Assembly: GCA_026983675.1 (NCBI GenBank)
Contig: JALSTP010000159.1
Span: 1 to 41,074 of the forward strand
Reading direction: 5' to 3'
Source: Sedimenticola sp.
GTDB taxonomy: Bacteria; Pseudomonadota; Gammaproteobacteria; Chromatiales; Chromatiaceae
Length of the DNA stretch: 41,074 nt
Shown: positions 26,301 through 35,404 of the stretch, piece by piece
How the letters are laid out: the number at the start of each line of letters is the position of its first letter
How positions within the stretch are numbered: the first letter of the stretch is position 1
The notes under the pieces: generated by a model
The model's input: only the letters and a program-made list of their open reading frames with translations
Database searches by the model: none
Told to the model about the DNA's origin: nothing
Program-made: the position numbers and the translations under genes

Positions 26301-26749
26301 TGCGGCCCTCCAACGACGGCGCCGTCACCGCTGTCATCCAGGTCACCGGGACCGCCCGCGCTCCCCAGACCCGCATCTTCACCGAACCGCCCACCTCCAG
26401 CGACGAGGCCCTCAGCTACCTACTGACCGGCGACCCCCTCGACCGGCTTGGCCAGGGCGATAAACTCGACCTGAAACGCAAGGCCATCGGCTACGGACTG
26501 GAAAAACTCGCCCCCGCCTTCAGCGCCCTCGGCAGCCGGGTGGGACTTGACGAACTCAAACTCAGCAGTGACGCCGTCACCCTCGGCAAACGCCTCTCTC
26601 CCAAGCTCTACGTCGGCTACCTGGTGGACCTGTTCGACAACGAGGGCGTCTGGCTGCTGCGCTACCAGATCAACCGTTTCCTGCAACTCGAAACCCGCTC
26701 CGGCGAGCAGAAATCGGTGGACCTGCTGTACAGCTACGAGCGGGATTGA
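23342..26749 (+). CDS. tamB: TamB, inner-membrane-anchored AsmA-like bridge protein
   Basis: This 1135-residue protein has an N-terminal membrane anchor (YAFLLLLLLLALAIG, about residues 5-19). A very long repetitive beta-rich region follows, as in AsmA-like lipid-bridge proteins. The C-terminal TamB (DUF490) domain includes KAYGQNLAIDRGHLLFAGPL, then DEALSYLLTGDPLDRLG and KRLSPKLYVGYLVDLFDNEG. Start GTG 23342 overlaps the tamA stop by 4 bases. TamB spans the periplasm and partners TamA, probably forming a hydrophobic groove for phospholipid. The protein is somewhat shorter than E. coli TamB (about 1260 residues). Confidence 0.93.
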   Translation: MKRAAYAFLLLLLLLALAIGRLVGTPAGSRWLVAHALRAGGAEAQHIDGTLWRALKIQGLRWREGERHFSADRLTLRWRPVALVGGRLHLTRLEGADIRLTLPPSPASTEPPGFDLPLPLAVTVDHLAVADLEIAIGPRRYAVQKIDGAMTTDGRSLRIDLDALEAWGGTLRGNARLALERPNALKADLHWTGALADLGPVRLTATLGGNLTVPRIDARLTQPFAFGAKGHIDLTGATPRLDLSGEWQQARWPLTGPPGVASRTGRYHLTGPLDDYRLQAEARLTTWRLKAMRLRLDGRGDTRGLRPLTLEAELLGGNATARGALSWSPSVTWRLDLTGHHLDPAALDTRWPGRLDLKSAVKGRIADNGLHLDIPIDRLKGRLRGYPVDGSGAFAMNGDRYRFQTIRLESGKNRLYLNGHIGDTLDLDFRLDAPRPDALLPDLDGHIEGKGHIGGRLARPELKLEATLADLRYRDTSVDTGDLQLDWRKDGGRGELRLSGANLAGLRQQTLTLRLAGRPDRHTLVLAGQGPRLNLHARASGGWRSGRWQGELKRLDLRPPHSRAWRLQRPVSLTLGPGQYHTGRLCLARHQARLCATAGLARKRLAGALEVNRLPLSLLRPWLPPDYRIQGEADGHATLGGTLDAPRLQGALALPKGRITLRPRGKRAHHILLANGRMDLDYRQDRLELEAHTAIESSGALRATLEAGPGQNGIRPLQGRIQLVFTDLTPFRTLLPQAEGLKGRMHGDFRIAGDSRHPRLSGELQLQEGTMRIPPLGITLDAIQVAVRSTGADRIRLDGSARSGDGALKIGGELQLNAARGWPATLEIKGHDITFLQRSEVFATATPDLRLERAHGRTILRGRLLIPKAEITLDTVPKGAINVSRDEVIVDTHPPGGPPAREETALPLQGRVRVTLGNEVRFKGLGLSTRLNGDIELRITPHGTTAFGQLNLVDGRYKAYGQNLAIDRGHLLFAGPLDNPELNVRAVRPSNDGAVTAVIQVTGTARAPQTRIFTEPPTSSDEALSYLLTGDPLDRLGQGDKLDLKRKAIGYGLEKLAPAFSALGSRVGLDELKLSSDAVTLGKRLSPKLYVGYLVDLFDNEGVWLLRYQINRFLQLETRSGEQKSVDLLYSYERD

Positions 26750-26822
26750 CGCCCCGTTCCCTTCGCCGCGTTTGCATATGGGGCGTAAACATGGCAAATT
26801 TTACCTTAAAGAAGAATCTAGG

Positions 26823-26897
26823 AGTCCGTCGGGTTTGGGTGATCGTCGCGAGCATAGGGGGCAAAGCGCAGTAGATTAATCCTAAATCCGACAGGCT
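26823..26897. repeat. Imperfect inverted repeat (17-bp arms, 41-base spacer) upstream of the VPLPA-CTERM gene
   Basis: Arm 26823-26839 (AGTCCGTCGGGTTTGGG) pairs with 26881-26897 (CCTAAATCCGACAGGCT). Thirteen positions match strictly and three more are G-U pairs in RNA, leaving one true mismatch. Together with its spacer it fills much of the 170-base gap between tamB and the next gene. It could be a miniature inverted-repeat element or a 5'-leader structure. It has no T run and is not a standard terminator. Confidence 0.55.
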
Positions 26898-26919
26898 TCT
26901 GAAATCGATGGAGTTCAAC

Positions 26920-27828
26920 ATGAAACAACGCAATGCCGCCCGCGCTGCAATCCTTCTTCTCGCCGTCTCCGGGCCTGCCGGGGCCCTCACCATCCAGTTC
27001 GACTACAGCTACGACAGTAACAACTTCTTCTCCGACTCGACCAGGAAACAAATATTGCAGGCCGCCGGCAACTTTTTCGCCTCCCGCATCACGGATAACC
27101 TGGGCGCCATCACCTCGTCGGGAGGTAATCACTTCAATGCCAAGTTTGACGATCCCGGTACGGGCAATCCCCGCACGATCGCCGATTTCAGCGTCGCGGA
27201 AGACACCTTGGTCGTCTACGCCGGGGGACGCGACCTGGATGGCCCACTTGGGCAAGGCGGACCGGGTGGGTACAGCGCCAGCGGAAACCAAGCGTTTATT
27301 GACAGCATAAATCGTGGCCAGGGACTCACGCAGGGATCCGGCGCAACCGATTTCGGCCCCTGGGGCGGCGCCATCACCTTTGACACTTCCGGCCCCAACT
27401 GGTTTTTCGACACCTCGCTCGATACGGACAACGACATTCCAAACAGTGCAAACGACTTCTATTCTGTTGCCCTCCACGAACTCGGTCATCTGCTGGGCAT
27501 CGGCACCTCGTCGTCGTGGGGAAACCAGATCAGCAACGGCACATTCACCGGCCAGAACGCAGTGGCGGAATACGGGAGTAACGTACCCCTCGCCAATACT
27601 GGCCACTGGCAGGAAGGGATCGCAAGCACCGTCGACGGCCAGAACCAGGAGGCCGCCATGGACCCCACCCTACTGGCGGGCACCCGCAAGGTCTTCACCG
27701 ACCTCGATCTGGCAGGACTCAAAGACGTGGGCTGGCAAGTGCAAACCAGCCCCGTACCCTTGCCGCCCGCGGTGTGGCTGTTCGGCAGCGGCCTCGCCGC
27801 GCTGATGGGATTCCGCCGCAACGCCTGA
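26920..27828 (+). CDS. Putative zinc metalloprotease with VPLPA-CTERM sorting signal
   Basis: This 302-residue exported protein has a signal peptide (ARAAILLLAVSGPAGA, ending near residue 22). The zinc motif HELGHLLGIGT sits at 186-196: two histidines and the catalytic glutamate are present, but the third histidine of HExxHxxGxxH is a threonine (T196). A later GHWQEG and AMDPTLLAG may supply another ligand and a Met-turn. The C-terminus VPLPPAVWLFGSGLAALMGF followed by RRNA is a VPLPA-CTERM (PEP-CTERM type) signal for exosortase processing. ATG 26920 has GGAG 6 bases ahead; ATG 26908 is the alternative. No exosortase gene is in the window. Confidence 0.85.
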   Translation: MKQRNAARAAILLLAVSGPAGALTIQFDYSYDSNNFFSDSTRKQILQAAGNFFASRITDNLGAITSSGGNHFNAKFDDPGTGNPRTIADFSVAEDTLVVYAGGRDLDGPLGQGGPGGYSASGNQAFIDSINRGQGLTQGSGATDFGPWGGAITFDTSGPNWFFDTSLDTDNDIPNSANDFYSVALHELGHLLGIGTSSSWGNQISNGTFTGQNAVAEYGSNVPLANTGHWQEGIASTVDGQNQEAAMDPTLLAGTRKVFTDLDLAGLKDVGWQVQTSPVPLPPAVWLFGSGLAALMGFRRNA

Positions 27829-27884
27829 ACTCACCGGGTGCGGCCGGGTCCAATGGCATATTGGGTCCGATTCGAGAGGCCACC

Positions 27885-28376
27885 ATGCCCTTTTTATTGC
27901 TGCTCTTGTTGCTCGCTCCTTCGTTTGCCGGGGCGCTCGACCTGCCCGACGGCCGCATCCTCAGGTTGCGCGCCTTCACGCCCGCGGGCCACGCCGAAGG
28001 CTTGCCGGCGCGCGCGCAATGGCGCGCAGCCAACCCCGGTAACTACGCATACCGGCTTCAGCGCCAGTGTTACTGCCCGCGCCCGCTGGATACCCGCGTC
28101 TATGTAGTACACAACCGGGTGGTGGCGGCGGAAGACCTGAAAACGGGGGAGACCATCACCAATCCCGCCACGCTCCGTGCATTCCACCCCATCGAGGGCT
28201 ACTTCAAGCTGCTCGATACCAACTGGCAACGGCAGCCCGCCGTGTTTGAGGTCCGCCACCACCGCCGATACGGTTTCCCGGAACGCATCTTCATCGATCC
28301 GGCTTACAACGTCGCCGACGACGAAGTGGAAATCCATATTGGCGAATTGCGCGGACTCGCGATCTCAGGGACCTGA
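27885..28376 (+). CDS. Exported DUF6174-like protein
   Basis: This 163-residue protein has a short signal peptide (MPFLLLLLLLAPSFAGA). The pattern YAYRLQRQCYCP, then TRVYVVHNRVVAAEDLKTGE, HPIEGYFKLLD, YGFPERIFIDPAYNVADDEV and IHIGELRGL follows the layout of DUF6174 proteins, with a paired cysteine motif (CYC) and a closing DDE. Function is unknown for the family. ATG 27885 is chosen because it opens the signal peptide; an in-frame open stretch upstream overlaps the preceding gene in another frame. Confidence 0.7.
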   Translation: MPFLLLLLLLAPSFAGALDLPDGRILRLRAFTPAGHAEGLPARAQWRAANPGNYAYRLQRQCYCPRPLDTRVYVVHNRVVAAEDLKTGETITNPATLRAFHPIEGYFKLLDTNWQRQPAVFEVRHHRRYGFPERIFIDPAYNVADDEVEIHIGELRGLAISGT

Positions 28377-28386
28377 CCCCTCCACA

Positions 28387-28415
28387 TTGGCGCAATCCGC
28401 CGTGGCTGCGATAAT
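28387..28415 (+). promoter_or_regulatory. Sigma70-like promoter for the FAD/Fe-S oxidoreductase gene
   Basis: TTGGCG (28387-28392) and GATAAT (28410-28415) are separated by exactly 17 bases and lie 38 bases before ATG 28454. The -10 matches the consensus at 5 of 6 positions and the -35 at 4 of 6. This is the most convincing promoter by eye in the window. Confidence 0.6.
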
Positions 28416-28453
28416 AGCGGCCCGATCACCCCCGCAGGACCTGCAAGCCATCC

Positions 28454-31400
28454 ATGCCCCAACGCATCCGCGAAATCCCCTACAACTACACCTCGTTCTC
28501 CGACCGCGAGATCGTGATCCGCTATCTGGGCGAGGCGATGTGGCGGCTGATCGAGGAACTGCGCGGTTCGCGGCGCACCGGGCGCTCGGCGCGCATGCTG
28601 TTCGAGGTGCTGGGTGACATGTGGGTGGTGGACCGCAACCCCTATCTGCAAGACGATCTGATGGAGGATGCGCACCGCTTCGCAGCGCTCACCGGCGCGC
28701 TCTGCCACCGGCTGGAACAGTTCGAGGCGCGGGCCAACGGCAACCAGCAGGCGCTGCACCTGCTGGCCGAGGCGCGCGCGGCGGTGAAGCGCTTCTCCGA
28801 CCGCTTCGAGCAGCACCGGGCGTTGCGGCAGCGGGTGGCGAAGCAGCTGAGCCGCATCACCCGCCGCGACAACATCGACTTCAGTGGCCTGGCCCGCGTG
28901 GCCCACGCCACCGACGCCACCGACTGGCGGGTGGAGATGCCCTTCGTGGTGCTCACGCCCGACCGGGAGGAGGAGGTCGCGCCGCTGGTGGCCGCCTGCA
29001 TCGAGGCAGGCCTGACCCTCATACCGCGCGGTGGCGGCACCGGCTATACCGGCTCGGCGGTGCCCCTCGATCCACTCTGCGCGGTGATCAACACCGAGAA
29101 GCTGGAGGATCTCGGCGCGGTGGAGATGCGCGCGCTGCCGGGCGTCGCCGAACCTCAGCCCACGGTACGCGCCGGGGCTGGGGTGGTCACCCGGCGGGTG
29201 GCCGAGGTCGCGGAGGCGGCGGGGCTCGCCTTTGCCGTTGACCCCACCTCGCAGGACGCCTCCACCATCGGCGGCAACATCGCCATGAATGCGGGAGGCA
29301 AGAAAGCGGTGCTTTGGGGCACCACGCTGGACAATCTGGTCGCCTGGCGCATGGTGACGCCGGACGCCCGCTGGCTGGAGGTGGAACGTCTCGACCACAA
29401 CCTGGGCAAGATCCACGAACAGACGACGGTGCGTTTCCGCATCCGCCGCTTTGAGGCCGACGGCGCCACCCCGGCGGGCGACCCGGAGTTGCTGGAGATC
29501 CCCGGCGGCGCCTTCCGCAAGGCCGGGCTGGGCAAGGATGTGACCGACAAGTTTCTCGCCGGCCTGCCCGGCGTGCAGAAGGAGGGCTGCGATGGCCTCA
29601 TCACCTCCGCCCGCTTCCTGCTCCACCGCATGCCAGCCCATGTGCGCACGGTCTGCCTGGAGTTCTTCGGCAGCGACCTCGGCCGTGCGGTGCCCGCCAT
29701 CGTGGAGATCAAGGACTACCTGGACGGCCATTCCGAGGCGGTGCTGGCGGGACTGGAGCACCTCGACGAACGCTACCTCAAGGCAGTGAACTACGCCACC
29801 AAGGCGCCGCGACGGGAGCGGCCCAAGATGGTGTTGATCGCGGATATCGCCTGCGACGACGAACAGCAGGCCGCGGCCGCCGCCTCGAAGGTGGTGACGA
29901 TGGCCAACCTCCGCGGCGCGGAGGGCTTCATTGCCGTCAGTCCCGAGGCGCGCCGCCGCTTCTGGCTCGACCGCGCCCGCACCGCCGCCATCTCCGCCCA
30001 TACCAACGCCTTCAAGATCAACGAGGACGTGGTGATTCCACTGGAGCGGCTGGCCGACTACAGCCGCGGGGTGGAGCGCATCAATATCGAATATTCCACC
30101 ATCAACAAGATCCGCATCGCCGAAGCGGTGGAGGCCTTTCTCGAGGACCGCCTCGACGAGACCCTGAGGGAGGCGGGCCTGGAGCCGAGCGAGGAGAACA
30201 ACGCCATCGTCGAGGCCAAACGGCGGGCGGCGCTGGAGCAGGTGCGCCTGGCCCGCGGCCGCTGGCAGTTTCTGCTCGAACTGCTCGACGCCCCGGCGGC
30301 CGGGCACGTGGAACTGCTGAGTGGCGAGGAACAGGCCAACATCCAGGTGGGTGACACCCTGCTCGATCTGCTGCTGCGCCGCGACCTGGTGGTCTCCTGG
30401 CGCCGCGAGGTAGCGGAACGGCTCGACGCCATCTTTGCCGGGCGCGAACATGCGCCCGTGCGCGAGGCGCTCCAGGCGATTCATGCCCGGATACGCGACG
30501 AGCGTCTGTTCGTCGCCCTGCACATGCACGCCGGCGATGGCAACGTCCATACCAACATCCCGGTCCACTCGGCCAACTACCGCATGCTGCACGAGGCGGA
30601 GCGTATCGTCGACCGCATCATGGCGCTGGCCGACGCCCTGGGAGGCGTGGTCTCCGGCGAGCACGGCATCGGCCTGACCAAGATCCAGTATCTCGACCCG
30701 GAACGACTCGCGCCCTTCGTCGAGTACAAACGGCGGGTGGACCCCGAGCGCCGCTTCAACCGGGGCAAACTGATGCCCGGCTCCGGGCTCGACGGCGCCT
30801 ACACGCCCTCGCTACGGCTGGTGGAACAGGAGGCGCTGATCCTGGAGGCCAGCGAACTGGGGGCGTTGAACGACGAGATCCGCCACTGCCTGCGTTGCGG
30901 CAAGTGCAAACCGGTGTGCCAGACCCATGTGCCGCGCGCCAACCTGCTCTATTCGCCGCGCAACAAGATCCTCGGCACCGGCCTCATCATCGAGGCCTTC
31001 CTTTACGAGGAGCAGACCCGGCGCGGCCTCTCGCGGCATCACTTCGACGAGATGAACGACGTGGCCGACCACTGCACGGTATGCCACAAGTGCCTCGACC
31101 CCTGTCCGGTGAATATCGACTTTGGCGAGGTGACGGCCCACATGCGCACGCTGTTGGTGAAGCGGGGCGAGAAGCGACGCAACCCCGGCGCGGCGCTGGC
31201 CATGGCCTTTCTCAATCTCACCCGCCCGCGTGCGGTCCGGGTGATGCGGCTGGCGCTGGCGCGCTGGGGCTTTCGCGCGGTGAACCTGGCCCATGCCGGC
31301 TTCCGGCGGCTGGGTCTGCTCGGTGACGGCGCGCGCCCCCCTGCCGCCACCGGCGGCGCACCGACGCTGCGCAGTCAGGTGGTGGAGTTGGCGCGGCGGC

Positions 31401-32293
31401 CCCTGAGGGTGGAGGTGCCACGTTTCACCACCCGCGCCCTGCTCGGCCTGGAGGACGCCGGCACGGTGCCTATCCTGCGCGATCCGGAGCACGCCACGGA
31501 GGAGGCGGAGGCGGTATTCTATTTCCCCGGCTGCGGCTCGGAACGACTGTTCAGCGACGTGGCGCTGGCGTCGCTGGCGATGCTCTACGATCTGGGCGTG
31601 CAGACCGTTCTGCCGCCCGGCTATCTCTGCTGCGGCTATCCCCAGCAGGCGGCGGGACTGGAGGAGAAGGCGCAGGCCATCAGCACCGCCAACCGGGTGT
31701 TGTTCCACCGCGTCGCCAACACCCTCAATTACCTCGACATCCGCACGGTGCTGGTCTCCTGTGGCACCTGCATCGACCAGTTGCTGAAGTATGAGTTCGA
31801 GCGCATCTTCCCCGGCTGCCGGCTGATGGACATTCACGAATACCTGATGGAAAAGGGCGTATCGCTGGACGGCGCGGGCCGCCGTTATCTACTCCATGAC
31901 CCCTGCCACAGCCCCATGAAACGCCACGACCCGGTGGCGGTGACCGAGGCCCTGCTGGGCGACACGGTGCGCCTCTCCGACCGCTGCTGTGGCGAGGCGG
32001 GCACCCTCGGCACCGCCCGTCCCGACATCGCCGAGCAGATCCGTTTCCGCAAGGCGGAGGAGCTGAAACACGGCCTGCGCGACCTCACCGGCCAGGAACG
32101 CGCCGACGGCGAGACCAAGATCCTCACCACCTGCCCCGCCTGTCAGCAGGGGCTCTCCCGCTACCGCGACGAGACCGGCCTCGCCACCGACTACGTGGTG
32201 GTGGAGCTGGCCCGCCGCCGTCTGGGCGAAAAATGGCAGGCGGCGTTTGTCCGACGCGTGACCCAAGGGGGGATCGAGCGGGTGCTCCTGTAG
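28454..32293 (+). CDS. FAD-linked oxidase / Fe-S oxidoreductase fusion (DUF3683 family)
   Basis: This 1279-residue protein has an N-terminal DUF3683-type segment ([20 protein letters not shown]). A PCMH FAD-binding domain follows ([17 protein letters not shown], then [20 protein letters not shown]), and then the C-terminal oxidase part ([31 protein letters not shown]). Two 4Fe-4S motifs come next, [11 protein letters not shown] near residue 811 and [12 protein letters not shown] near 874. Two CCG-type cysteine domains close the protein ([10 protein letters not shown] with [10 protein letters not shown], then HDPCHSPMK with CCGEAGTLG). The layout is that of large respiratory D-2-hydroxyacid dehydrogenases such as D-lactate dehydrogenase. 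The exact substrate cannot be read. All cluster cysteines are intact. Confidence 0.9.
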   Translation: MPQRIREIPYNYTSFSDREIVIRYLGEAMWRLIEELRGSRRTGRSARMLFEVLGDMWVVDRNPYLQDDLMEDAHRFAALTGALCHRLEQFEARANGNQQALHLLAEARAAVKRFSDRFEQHRALRQRVAKQLSRITRRDNIDFSGLARVAHATDATDWRVEMPFVVLTPDREEEVAPLVAACIEAGLTLIPRGGGTGYTGSAVPLDPLCAVINTEKLEDLGAVEMRALPGVAEPQPTVRAGAGVVTRRVAEVAEAAGLAFAVDPTSQDASTIGGNIAMNAGGKKAVLWGTTLDNLVAWRMVTPDARWLEVERLDHNLGKIHEQTTVRFRIRRFEADGATPAGDPELLEIPGGAFRKAGLGKDVTDKFLAGLPGVQKEGCDGLITSARFLLHRMPAHVRTVCLEFFGSDLGRAVPAIVEIKDYLDGHSEAVLAGLEHLDERYLKAVNYATKAPRRERPKMVLIADIACDDEQQAAAAASKVVTMANLRGAEGFIAVSPEARRRFWLDRARTAAISAHTNAFKINEDVVIPLERLADYSRGVERINIEYSTINKIRIAEAVEAFLEDRLDETLREAGLEPSEENNAIVEAKRRAALEQVRLARGRWQFLLELLDAPAAGHVELLSGEEQANIQVGDTLLDLLLRRDLVVSWRREVAERLDAIFAGREHAPVREALQAIHARIRDERLFVALHMHAGDGNVHTNIPVHSANYRMLHEAERIVDRIMALADALGGVVSGEHGIGLTKIQYLDPERLAPFVEYKRRVDPERRFNRGKLMPGSGLDGAYTPSLRLVEQEALILEASELGALNDEIRHCLRCGKCKPVCQTHVPRANLLYSPRNKILGTGLIIEAFLYEEQTRRGLSRHHFDEMNDVADHCTVCHKCLDPCPVNIDFGEVTAHMRTLLVKRGEKRRNPGAALAMAFLNLTRPRAVRVMRLALARWGFRAVNLAHAGFRRLGLLGDGARPPAATGGAPTLRSQVVELARRPLRVEVPRFTTRALLGLEDAGTVPILRDPEHATEEAEAVFYFPGCGSERLFSDVALASLAMLYDLGVQTVLPPGYLCCGYPQQAAGLEEKAQAISTANRVLFHRVANTLNYLDIRTVLVSCGTCIDQLLKYEFERIFPGCRLMDIHEYLMEKGVSLDGAGRRYLLHDPCHSPMKRHDPVAVTEALLGDTVRLSDRCCGEAGTLGTARPDIAEQIRFRKAEELKHGLRDLTGQERADGETKILTTCPACQQGLSRYRDETGLATDYVVVELARRRLGEKWQAAFVRRVTQGGIERVLL

Positions 32294-32374
32294 GCGCGAC
32301 GTCCCCTCTTGGCAACCCGCGGTTTCAGCGGTAGATTTTCTCTCCAGACCGTTTTTCAGAACAGCAACGAAACA

Positions 32375-33256
32375 GTGAATTCGCTCCAGGACAAAACCGG
32401 AACGAACACGCCCATCTCTCAGCAGGCCGCGAGCGAACTGACCATACGTTCACGGCTGGACGGGCCCATCGAGCGCCTGGGCCTGCTGGGGCGCTCGCTT
32501 CTCTTCGCCGAACTCTCCATGATCGCTTACCTTCGGCAAGGGGAGGCGGGGAAGGCCGCCTGGACCGCCGGTTTCGGCGATATCCGCTACTACGAACGGG
32601 ACGGCTCCCAAGCCTATTCCTTCATCAGCGAAACCGATCATGTCATCGCCTGCCGCGGCACGGAACCGAACGAGTGGAACGACATCCGCGCCGACCTGGA
32701 CGCCACCACTGCCGTGGCCGAGACCCTGGGCCGGGTGCACCGTGGCTTCAAGCGGGAGGTGGACGACCTCTGGCCGCTGCTGCAAGAAGCGCTGGCCGAC
32801 AACCGCCGGACCCTGTGGTTCACCGGCCATTCGCTGGGCGGCGCCATGGCCACTATCTGCGCGGGCCGCTGCCTGCTTTCCCACATCCCGTCCACGCCGC
32901 GGCAAGTCTATACCTACGGCAGCCCCCGGGTGGGCAACAAACGGTACGTCAACTATACGAAAATCGACTATATCCGATGGGTGAACAACAATGACATCGT
33001 GACCCGCGTCCCGCCCCTGTGGATGGGCTACCGCCATGTCGGCCGTCTGATGTACCTGAACGCCCACGGAAAGCTGCGCAAACTCACCCCCCTGCAACGC
33101 GGCAAGGATCGCTGGCGGGGATTCGTAAAGGGGCTGAGGGAAGGCAGAATCGACTACTTCACCGACCACTTCATCGACAACTACGTCGCATGCATCCACC
33201 GGGAAGCCATCCTGGCTGGAGAAGCCCCGGCACGCCCCTCGGATTCAGCCGTTTGA
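32375..33256 (+). CDS. Class 3 lipase (alpha/beta hydrolase)
   Basis: The predicted protein has 293 residues and a Lipase_3 core. IACRGTEPNEWNDIRADLDA forms the oxyanion-side strand, FTGHSLGGAMATICAG carries the nucleophile (serine near residue 153), YGSPRVGNKRYV follows, and WVNNNDIVTRVPP supplies the likely catalytic aspartate. A histidine in AHGKL or DHFIDNY would complete the triad. No signal peptide is seen, so it is probably cytosolic or membrane-associated. The start is uncertain: GTG 32375 (VNSLQDKTG) is chosen over TTG 32309, and neither has a good ribosome binding site. The 3' end overlaps the convergent gene by 12 bases. Confidence 0.85.
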   Translation: MNSLQDKTGTNTPISQQAASELTIRSRLDGPIERLGLLGRSLLFAELSMIAYLRQGEAGKAAWTAGFGDIRYYERDGSQAYSFISETDHVIACRGTEPNEWNDIRADLDATTAVAETLGRVHRGFKREVDDLWPLLQEALADNRRTLWFTGHSLGGAMATICAGRCLLSHIPSTPRQVYTYGSPRVGNKRYVNYTKIDYIRWVNNNDIVTRVPPLWMGYRHVGRLMYLNAHGKLRKLTPLQRGKDRWRGFVKGLREGRIDYFTDHFIDNYVACIHREAILAGEAPARPSDSAV

Positions 33257-33958
33257 ATCGGTATCCATGGATTTCATCTGCGCCGGCGTGAGCCCCTCGC
33301 TTCGCGTCACCATCTGTGCCAGCCGGGCACGGGGGGCTGCAACGTCGTGACCGGCAAGCTCCACCTTCACCAGGAGCCTGCGGGCGTCGCGCACCATCAT
33401 CGCGATCTGATCGTCATCGAACAGGGTTAGGGCGGCGGCCAGGGCGTTCCTGTCCGCGCTCAACAGGGTGGGCACCAGTTCCTCGGGCGTGATCAGCGTT
33501 TCGGGATGGAGCAGGTCGGCCACCAGCGGGGTGGCCAACAGCTCGAAGTGGGCGGCACGCGCCTGCTCCTCATCGTCCAACTCCCGATGGGCCAGGGCAT
33601 CGTTGCCGGCGCCTTTGCGCACCGCCGCCATGATGACCGCCACCAGCCGGCGGATGGCCTCCTGCACCGGGGCCAGGTCGCCCCCAAGGCAGGCCGACTC
33701 TTCATAGGCCTTGTCGAGCCGCTCCTTGAGGGAGAGGATCACCTCGGCATCCTCGTTCGGTTTGAGCGCCGCCGCCTCCTTCACCAATTGCCTGAACCCC
33801 TCCAGGAAGGTCTCCCGCTCCACGTCGTCCTTGTGCCCCGCCTCCACCAGTCTCTCGGTGTTGACGCTGCGCGGCGGCAGGGAAAACAGGGGATTGTTGT
33901 GGCGGCGCTGGAGGTGACGCTCGTGGCGCCCCGGTCTGTCACTGAATTCGATGATCAT
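33245..33958 (-). CDS. Hypothetical helical protein
   Basis: This 237-residue protein is rich in charged and alanine/leucine helices (RETFLEGFRQLVKEAAALKP, then EVILSLKERLDKAYEESACL and PVQEAIRRLVAVIMAAVRKG). It has no signal peptide, membrane segment or recognised motif. The N-terminus (RPGRHERHLQRRHNNPLFSL) is basic. It is convergent with the lipase gene, overlapping its stop by 12 bases, and divergent from the efflux adaptor. I cannot assign a family or function. Confidence 0.65.
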   Translation of the reverse strand: MIIEFSDRPGRHERHLQRRHNNPLFSLPPRSVNTERLVEAGHKDDVERETFLEGFRQLVKEAAALKPNEDAEVILSLKERLDKAYEESACLGGDLAPVQEAIRRLVAVIMAAVRKGAGNDALAHRELDDEEQARAAHFELLATPLVADLLHPETLITPEELVPTLLSADRNALAAALTLFDDDQIAMMVRDARRLLVKVELAGHDVAAPRARLAQMVTRSEGLTPAQMKSMDTDSNG

Positions 33959-34063
33959 AGGGTTTGGTCGGAGGCCGTCCGGTTACGATTTCGCAAGGAG
34001 TAAAGGAAGAATTTACGTTAGACTGCCCGGTCGAACAACCCGGTGCGGTCAATATTTGGACGA

Positions 34064-35404
34064 ATGGCTTCCACAAAGAGAAAATGGGTTTTGCTGATCC
34101 CGGTGCTCATCGGCCTGGCGGTGCTGTTTTTCCTGACCCGGGGCCAACAGGCGCCCAAACGCAGCCCGGCGGAACAACCGGCCAGGGCGGTGCGGGTGAT
34201 CGCCGTGCCCGCCATCCCAGTGACCCCCCGGGCCCGGGGCTTTGGCGAGGTGCGTCCCGCCGCCACCTGGGAGGCGGTAGCGCAGGTGCGCGGCATCATC
34301 GCGCACAAGAACCCACGCCTCAAGCGGGGCAACCTGCTGGAGAAGGATACGGTGATTCTGCGCATCGATCCCGCCGACTACGAGGCCAAGGTGGCGGAGG
34401 CCGAGGCCGACATTCAGGCGACCCAGGCGCAGATCGCGGAGTTGGCGGTCAAGGAGAAGAACACCCGCGCGTTGCTGAACATCGAGGAGCAGGCGCTGGC
34501 GCTGGGCATGAAGGCGCTGGAACGCAAGAAGAAACTGGCGGGCAAGGGCAGCGTCAGCCGTTCCGGGCTGGAACAAGAGGAGAACAATCTGCTCCAGCGC
34601 CGCCAGGGGGTGCAGGCGCAACGCAACGCCCTGCGTCTCATCCCCGCCCGCCGCGCCGCCCTGGAGGCCCAGCTCGCCCGCCAACGGGCGCGCCTGAAGT
34701 CCGCGCAGCGCGATCTCGAACGGACCGTGGTCCGCATGCCCTTCCGCGGCCGCATCAGCGCGGTAAAGGTGGAACAGGACCAGTTCGTGCGCGAGGGCGA
34801 GGTCATGGCCGCGGCGGACGATATCCATCTGGCGGAGATCGAGGTGCAACTGCCCGTCTCGCGCTTTCGTCCCCTGGTATGGCAGAGATCGGCCCAGGGC
34901 CGGACCCGCGGCCCCGTGGCGCTGGCGCAACCGCGTGACATCCGCGCCCGCGTGCGCCTGCAACGGGACACCGGCGAGAGTACGGAGTGGCCGGCCCGCT
35001 TCGCCCGCCTGAGCGATACGGTGGACCCGCGTACCCGCACCGTCGGGGTGATCGTGGAGGTGCCGGACCCCTACGCCAATGCCGGCCCTCCGCCCCTGGT
35101 GAAGGGACTCTATGTGGAGGTGGACCTGTATGGCCCCCCTCTGCCCACACACCCGGTGGTTCCCCGCCACGCCCTCCACGGCCATCGGCTCTATGTGGTG
35201 GGCAAGGATAACCGTCTGGAGATCCGCCCGGTGAAGGTGGCGCTGCTGCAGCCCGCACTGGCGGTGATCGCCAGCGGCATCGCGCCTGGAGAGCGGGTGG
35301 TGCTCTCCGACCTGATGCCCGCCATCGAGGGCATGCGGCTGGCGCCGCAGACGGATCCCGAGGCCCTCGACGCCCTGCGCCAGGAGGCGGGCCGCGCCCC
35401 ATGA
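34064..35404 (+). CDS. RND efflux periplasmic adaptor (membrane fusion protein)
   Basis: This 446-residue protein has an N-terminal membrane anchor (WVLLIPVLIGLAVLFFL, about residues 8-24). A lipoyl-like half-motif (GEVRPAATWEAVAQVRGIIA) and a long alpha-helical coiled-coil hairpin follow (about 110-220, rich in Ala/Glu/Gln/Arg). Beta-barrel and membrane-proximal domains come last (RTVVRMPFRGRISAVKVEQD, then VDPRTRTVGVIVEVPDP). It links the permease encoded next to an outer-membrane channel; no TolC-type gene is in the window. ATG 34064 is chosen over GTG 34043. Its stop overlaps the permease ATG (ATGA). Confidence 0.9.
   Translation: MASTKRKWVLLIPVLIGLAVLFFLTRGQQAPKRSPAEQPARAVRVIAVPAIPVTPRARGFGEVRPAATWEAVAQVRGIIAHKNPRLKRGNLLEKDTVILRIDPADYEAKVAEAEADIQATQAQIAELAVKEKNTRALLNIEEQALALGMKALERKKKLAGKGSVSRSGLEQEENNLLQRRQGVQAQRNALRLIPARRAALEAQLARQRARLKSAQRDLERTVVRMPFRGRISAVKVEQDQFVREGEVMAAADDIHLAEIEVQLPVSRFRPLVWQRSAQGRTRGPVALAQPRDIRARVRLQRDTGESTEWPARFARLSDTVDPRTRTVGVIVEVPDPYANAGPPPLVKGLYVEVDLYGPPLPTHPVVPRHALHGHRLYVVGKDNRLEIRPVKVALLQPALAVIASGIAPGERVVLSDLMPAIEGMRLAPQTDPEALDALRQEAGRAP

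Noticed and set aside
26771-26810. Possible sigma54 site (TGGCA-N-TTAC) before the VPLPA-CTERM gene
   Set aside because: The -12 element lacks the essential GC at the required spacing from the -24 GG. A short GTAAA...TTTAC symmetry is present but too weak to call.
28304-30664. A 786-codon minus-strand open frame
   Set aside because: It is antisense to the FAD/Fe-S oxidoreductase, which has intact cofactor motifs throughout. The antisense translation has no recognisable domain.
32318-32346. Possible terminator after the FAD/Fe-S oxidoreductase (CCGC...GCGG then ATTTTCTCT)
   Set aside because: The stem is only 4 bp with a 7-base loop, too weak to list.
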